Assembly (NCBI GenBank): GCA_037443945.1
Contig: JBBINH010000016.1
Span: 1 to 64,000, forward strand
DNA length: 64,000 bases
DNA from: SSF26 sp037443945
Lineage (GTDB): Bacteria > Chloroflexota > Anaerolineae > J102
Reading direction: 5' to 3'
This document shows, piece by piece, positions 60,610 to 64,000 of this stretch; position 1 is the first letter of the stretch; each line of letters begins with the position of its first letter. The notes beneath the pieces were generated by a model. That model made no database searches and was not told the DNA's origin. It saw only the letters and a program-made list of their open reading frames with translations. Made by a program: the position numbers and the translations under genes.

Positions 60610-60685
60610 GGGGCAGTAGCTCAGCTGGGAGAGCACCACAATGGCATTGTGGGGGTCATGGGTTCGAGTCCCTTCTGCTCCACCA
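60610..60685 (+). tRNA. tRNA-Ala(GGC), embedded in the T-box leader, CCA encoded
   Basis: The acceptor GGGGCAG/CTGCTCC has the G3-U70 alanine pair. The D arm is GCTC/GAGC, the anticodon arm CCACA/TGTGG with loop ATGGCAT (anticodon GGC), and the T loop TTCGAGT. The T stem ATGGG/CCCTT has one U-U mismatch at the second pair. The discriminator is A, and CCA is encoded at 60683-60685. It is bracketed by AGCGT (60605-60609) and ACGCT (60688-60692), which are fully complementary, so the leader can clasp the tRNA. It lies between the sensor and antiterminator halves of the T-box. Confidence 0.9.
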
Positions 60686-60693
60686 CGACGCTT

Positions 60694-60722
60694 ATGGGGG
60701 CGTGATGACAACACGCCCCCAT
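60694..60722 (+). promoter_or_regulatory. Very stable leader hairpin, Stem III-like
   Basis: ATGGGGGCGTG (60694-60704) pairs with CACGCCCCCAT (60712-60722) around a 7-nt loop, 11 bp without mismatch. No U-run follows. Its place just before the antiterminator is that of T-box Stem III; it could also mark the tRNA 3' trailer for processing. Confidence 0.6.
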
Positions 60723-60736
60723 CGTTTCCGACAAAC

Positions 60737-60789
60737 AGGGTGGTACCGCGGAGCATCCCTTCGTCCCTGTGTGGATGAAGGGATTTTTT
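60737..60789 (+). terminator. T-box motif with antiterminator and intrinsic terminator
   Basis: AGGGTGGTACCGCG (60737-60750) is the T-box proper; its UGGU bulge would pair with the ACCA end of uncharged tRNA-Leu. The terminator helix is 60755-60766 with 60773-60784, 12 bp including one G-U, followed by TTTTTT (60784-60789). AGGG/CCCT pairing supports the alternative antiterminator. Confidence 0.92.
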
Positions 60790-60947
60790 ATTGGCGAAGC
60801 TATCCCTCGCGCTGATGCCCTGGCCCAACGCTATGGGTGTTTTTCCTACTGTGACGATTACAACGCCGGGCGTCTTTGCGATTACAATGAGGAACATCGT
60901 TTTCCCGCCTTTGGCTCCGCTTTTCACCCTATTGCGAGGTTACTGCT

Positions 60948-61892
60948 ATGCCCATGCGTGCCGACTGGATATGGATGAACGGCCACCTCATCCCCTGGGA
61001 TGAGGCCAAAATCCATGTCTTCACCCATGCGTTACATTACGGTTCCAGCGCTTTCGAGGGCATTCGCGCCTATAGCACCCCGCGTGGCCCGGCCATCTTC
61101 CGCGGTCGCGAGCATATGCGCCGTCTGCATGATTCCTGCAAAATCATGCGCATTCCGCTCCCCTATAGCATCGACGAGCTGATCGCCGCCTGCAAAGCCT
61201 CGATCCGGGCCAACAAGCAGGATGCCTGCTACATTCGGCCTATCGTGTTCCGCGGGTATGAGACACTGGGCGTCGACGGCCGCAAGTGTCCGGTCGAAGT
61301 CGTCATCGGAACGGTGCCCTGGGGTCGTTACCTGGGCGCAGAAGCCATCGAGCAGGGGGTCGATGTCATGGTCAGTTCGTGGCGACGGATGGCCCCCGGT
61401 TCGCTCACTCCCCTCGGCAAGATCGGCGGTCAGTATGTCAACAGCCAGTTCATCGCCATGGAGGCCCACGACCTCGGCTACACCGAGGGCATCAGTCTGG
61501 ATATCCAGGGCTATGTCTCGGAAGGCTCCGGCGAGAACCTGTTCTTGATCCGCGACGGAGTCATCTACACACCGCCGCTTTCGGCATCCATCCTCGCCGG
61601 GATCACCCGCGATTGCGCCATCACGCTGGCACGCGACTTGGGTTACGAGGTGCAATACACCTATCTCACCCGCGAGATGCTCTACCTGGCCGATGAGCTT
61701 TTCTTCACCGGAACGGCCGCCGAAATCACCCCGATTCGCTCGGTGGACCGCATCCCCGTCGGCAACGGCAGCCGCGGGCCGATCACCAAAGCCATCCAGG
61801 ACCGGTTCTTTGCCATCACGGCCGGCGAGATCGACCCACACGGCTGGCTGGATTATGTCTACGAAGAAGGCGAATGGCCTCTCTCTTCTTAG
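60948..61892 (+). CDS. ilvE: Branched-chain amino-acid aminotransferase
   Basis: A 314-residue PLP enzyme of fold type IV making leucine, isoleucine and valine from their keto acids. The PLP lysine is K158 (GSLTPLGKIGGQYVN). HYGSSAFEGIRAY, the phosphate-binding SEGSGENLFLIRDG and LFFTGTAAEITPI are diagnostic for the branched-chain rather than D-amino-acid group. The ATG at 60948 has GAGG 10-13 nt upstream. It lies 158 bp after the T-box terminator; a weak TACAAT at 60883-60888 could give a minor internal promoter. leuS follows 50 bp downstream. Confidence 0.93.
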   Translation: MPMRADWIWMNGHLIPWDEAKIHVFTHALHYGSSAFEGIRAYSTPRGPAIFRGREHMRRLHDSCKIMRIPLPYSIDELIAACKASIRANKQDACYIRPIVFRGYETLGVDGRKCPVEVVIGTVPWGRYLGAEAIEQGVDVMVSSWRRMAPGSLTPLGKIGGQYVNSQFIAMEAHDLGYTEGISLDIQGYVSEGSGENLFLIRDGVIYTPPLSASILAGITRDCAITLARDLGYEVQYTYLTREMLYLADELFFTGTAAEITPIRSVDRIPVGNGSRGPITKAIQDRFFAITAGEIDPHGWLDYVYEEGEWPLSS

Positions 61893-61942
61893 CTTCTTTC
61901 TTTTCCTGTTGTTGGCGATGTCTTCTGCTTCCTGAACCGACT

Positions 61943-64000
61943 ATGGCCGAACGTTACGATCCCGCTACGATTGAACCGAAATGGCAAGCCATCTGGGAAG
62001 AAACCCGGCTGTACCGTCGCGACGACGCCTCGGATAAGCCGAAATGGTACTTTTTGACCATGCTTCCCTACCCCAGTGGCGACCTCCACACCGGCCACTG
62101 GTATGCCATGGCGCCTTCTGATGCGGCGGCTCGCTACAAGCGCATGCAGGGCTACAATGTCTGGTTTCCCATCGGCTTCGATGCCTTCGGCTTGCCGGCG
62201 GAAAATGCCGCCATCAAACACGGAGTGCATCCTCACCGCTGGACGATGGAGAATATCACCCGGATGCGTCGGCAGCTCCGCCAGATGGGCACGATGTTCG
62301 ACTGGGAGCACGAGGCCATCACCTGTTTGCCGGGCTACTACCAGTGGACCCAGTGGTTCTTCCGCAAATTCTACGATATGGGTCTGGCCTATCGCGAGAA
62401 GGCGCCGGTGGATTGGTGCCCGAATTGCAACACGTCTCTGGCCCGCGAACAGGTATGGGGCGAAGACCGCCACTGCGAACGCTGCGGTACTCCAGTCGAG
62501 ATCCGCAATCTGGAACAATGGAAGTTCCGCATCACCCGCTACGCCGACGAATTGCTGGAGGGCTTGGACCGTATCGACTGGCCCGAGCCGGTCAAGATCA
62601 TGCAGCGAAACTGGATCGGCCGCAGCGAGGGCGTCGAATTCGCCATGACCATCCAGGGTCGCCCCGATCTCAGCTTCCGCGTGTTCACCACCCGGCCCGA
62701 TACCACCTTCGGCATGAGCTTTGTCGTGCTGGCGCCGGAACATCCGCTGGTGGCCGCGATCACCACGCCGGAACAACGCGCCGCTGTGGAGGCCTATGTG
62801 GCCGAAGCGGCGCGCAAGAGCGAGCTGGTGCGCCAGGCCGAGGCCGGCGAGAAGAGCGGCGTCTTCACCGGCGCCTACGCCATCAATCCGGTCAACGGTC
62901 AGGCGGTCCCCATCTGGATTGCCGATTATGTGCTGATGGGCTACGGGACCGGCGCCATCATGGGTGTGCCGGCCCATGACAAGCGCGACTTTGCCTTTGC
63001 CCGCCAGTACGGCCTGCCCACGCCCATCGTCATCGTGCCCGAGGCGGTCTACAAGGCCGGTGACCCGCGCGCCTGGGACGAAGAGGCTGCCCGCAATCTG
63101 ACGATGGCCTACACAGCCAAAGAGGGAGGGGTCATGGTCAATTCTGGCCCCTTTGACGGCCTGGCCTGGCCGGCCAGCTTCGAGGCCATGGCCGACTGGT
63201 TGGTGGAGCATGCCGACGGCGCGCGCAAGATCAACTACCGCCTGCGCGATTGGCTGATCAGCCGACAACGCATGTGGGGCGCGCCCATCCCCATCATCTA
63301 TTGCCCCGATTGCGGCACCGTTCCCGTGCCCTATGCCGATTTGCCCGTCCTCCTGCCCGAAGATGCCGAGTTTCGGCCCACGGGCGAAAGTCCCCTCAAG
63401 TTCCACGAGGGTTTCCGTTATGTCAAATGCCCGCGCTGCGGCGGCGATGCCGAACGTGAGACCGACACGATGGACACCTTCCTGTGCTCCTCGTGGTATC
63501 AGTATGCCTATCTCTCGCCCTATTGGAAAGAAGGCCAAGCGCTCAGCCCGGACGATACGCCCTGGGACCCTGCTGTAGGCCGGATCTGGCTGCCGGTCGA
63601 CCAGTACACCGGCGGCATCGAACATGCCACCATGCATCTGCTTTATACCCGTTTCTTCACCAAGGCCATGCGCGATGCCGGGTTGGTCGATTTCGACGAA
63701 CCGATGCTGCGCCTGTTCAATCAGGGCATGATCTTGGGCGAAGACGGCGAGAAGATGTCCAAATCGCGCGGGAACGTGGTCAATCCCGACGATTATGTGG
63801 CCCAGTACGGAGCCGATACCGTGCGGGCGTTTCTGATGTTCATCGGCCCGTGGGAAGAGGGAGGGCCCTGGAACCCGCGCGCCATCGAAGGCGTGCGGCG
63901 CTTCCTGAATCGGGTGTGGTCGCTGGTCGTCGACCCGCCCGAAGCGGCCGCCACGGGAAGCCCCGACCCCCAGGCCGTGACCGCTCTGCGCCGCGCCACC
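61943..64000 (+). CDS. leuS: Leucyl-tRNA synthetase, 3' end outside window
   Basis: The first 686 codons of a bacterial-type LeuRS, in frame to the window end. The HIGH-equivalent HTGH is at residues 49-52 (DLHTGHWYAMAPSD). A zinc-domain-like CPNC and CERC pair follows (about 155-185), then the editing CP1 domain with FTTRPDTTFGMSF and GYGTGAIMGVPAHDKRD, and KMSKS at 604-608 (GEKMSKSRGNVV). The ATG at 61943 lacks a good Shine-Dalgarno. As the product charges tRNA-Leu, control by the leucine T-box upstream closes a feedback loop with ilvE in the same unit. Confidence 0.95.
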   Translation, partial: MAERYDPATIEPKWQAIWEETRLYRRDDASDKPKWYFLTMLPYPSGDLHTGHWYAMAPSDAAARYKRMQGYNVWFPIGFDAFGLPAENAAIKHGVHPHRWTMENITRMRRQLRQMGTMFDWEHEAITCLPGYYQWTQWFFRKFYDMGLAYREKAPVDWCPNCNTSLAREQVWGEDRHCERCGTPVEIRNLEQWKFRITRYADELLEGLDRIDWPEPVKIMQRNWIGRSEGVEFAMTIQGRPDLSFRVFTTRPDTTFGMSFVVLAPEHPLVAAITTPEQRAAVEAYVAEAARKSELVRQAEAGEKSGVFTGAYAINPVNGQAVPIWIADYVLMGYGTGAIMGVPAHDKRDFAFARQYGLPTPIVIVPEAVYKAGDPRAWDEEAARNLTMAYTAKEGGVMVNSGPFDGLAWPASFEAMADWLVEHADGARKINYRLRDWLISRQRMWGAPIPIIYCPDCGTVPVPYADLPVLLPEDAEFRPTGESPLKFHEGFRYVKCPRCGGDAERETDTMDTFLCSSWYQYAYLSPYWKEGQALSPDDTPWDPAVGRIWLPVDQYTGGIEHATMHLLYTRFFTKAMRDAGLVDFDEPMLRLFNQGMILGEDGEKMSKSRGNVVNPDDYVAQYGADTVRAFLMFIGPWEEGGPWNPRAIEGVRRFLNRVWSLVVDPPEAAATGSPDPQAVTALRRAT

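Larger units (their letters stand above)
60424..60791 (+). promoter_or_regulatory. Leucine-specific T-box leader, interrupted by a tRNA gene
   Basis: Stem I: its base helix is CCAGG (60430-60434) with CCTGG (60517-60521). The specifier loop is AGTAGTA (60435-60441) opposite GAACTCG (60510-60516), giving specifier CUC (Leu). AGCGAG (60454-60459) and the terminal TCAGG...GGTGTGAGCC...CCTGA match the conserved AG bulge and apical loop. Stem II with its GATGA/AGTA S-turn motif (about 60526-60562), a IIA/B-like ACGGG/CCCGT (60565-60578) and a hairpin GTGGT/ACCAC (60590-60604) follow. Then comes tRNA-Ala(GGC), a strong hairpin (60694-60722) and the T-box AGGGTGGTACCGCG (60737-60750). Downstream genes are ilvE and leuS, fitting leucine control through uncharged tRNA-Leu. 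Confidence 0.85.

Noticed and set aside
60686..60760. A second, independent T-box leader starting after tRNA-Ala(GGC)
   Set aside because: Only about 50 nt lie between the tRNA and the T-box motif, too short for a Stem I, and no specifier loop is present.
60460..60927. Minus-strand 155-codon frame containing AEGTRTHDPHNAIVVL
   Set aside because: It is antisense to tRNA-Ala(GGC) and to the T-box leader, with no family motif or ribosome site.

Overview
The window is a high-GC bacterial chromosome segment, most likely from a Chloroflexota of the Anaerolineae/Ardenticatenia type. This is inferred from Pro-Thr linkers on extracytoplasmic proteins, a leucine T-box leader in a GC-rich genome, an NADH dehydrogenase operon, a HybA/HybB-type electron-transfer module with a multihaem cytochrome, and many short intergenic regions with TGC-TACAAT extended -10 promoters. 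No phage, insertion sequence, CRISPR array or rRNA was seen. Almost all of the sequence is coding, in short co-directional operons.

Layout. 1-2215 (minus): two ATPases of a peptide/nickel ABC importer followed by a frame-disrupted permease remnant. 2467-10431: an M28-type peptidase, two MFS exporters, a YhfC-type membrane protein, a Nudix hydrolase and a Xer recombinase. 10462-19885 (plus): purine nucleoside phosphorylase, then a run of envelope proteins (Pro-Thr-linked membrane protein, BNR-propeller protein, M6-like metallopeptidase, CPBP and M48 membrane proteases). 20123-23631 (plus): a putative quinone/cytochrome electron-transfer operon made of a 41-residue membrane peptide, a seven-haem cytochrome c, a HybA-like ferredoxin, a HybB-like quinone-interacting subunit and a Cys-rich anchored protein. 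23896-27570: sugar/polyol-type enzymes (class II aldolase, aldo-keto reductase, a 574-residue MDR dehydrogenase). 27666-35584 (minus): a ribose uptake operon (rbsR, rbsK, rbsD, rbsC, a tandem-duplicated rbsB, rbsA, a second rbsC), with a -35/-10 promoter and a perfect 20-bp operator in front. 35805-39288: nth, folP, an acetyltransferase and a CPBP protease. 39521-43730 (minus): GH2 glycosidase, SGNH hydrolase and xpt. 43981: FAD oxidoreductase. 45199-53370 (minus): nuoA-H-J-K-(116 aa)-L-M-N, the Complex I membrane arm only. 53604-56892: trmB, ridA, a YprB-like exonuclease and a SIMPL lipoprotein. 57037-60068 (minus): an L,D-transpeptidase with SH3b repeats and an EamA exporter.

The most striking feature is 60269-64000. 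A single consensus promoter appears to drive tRNA-Ala(CGC), then the sensor half of a leucine-specific T-box leader (specifier CUC), then a complete tRNA-Ala(GGC) gene, then the antiterminator/terminator half of the same T-box, then ilvE and leuS. The second tRNA is clasped by a 5-bp complementary helix in the leader. If it is processed as an ordinary tRNA, RNase P should cut the riboswitch in two.

The ribose-binding protein gene is a second notable feature. It contains two in-frame copies of its ligand-binding domain, 840 bp apart, that differ at only four positions.

All assignments come from reading the sequence and known family motifs; no database search was run.
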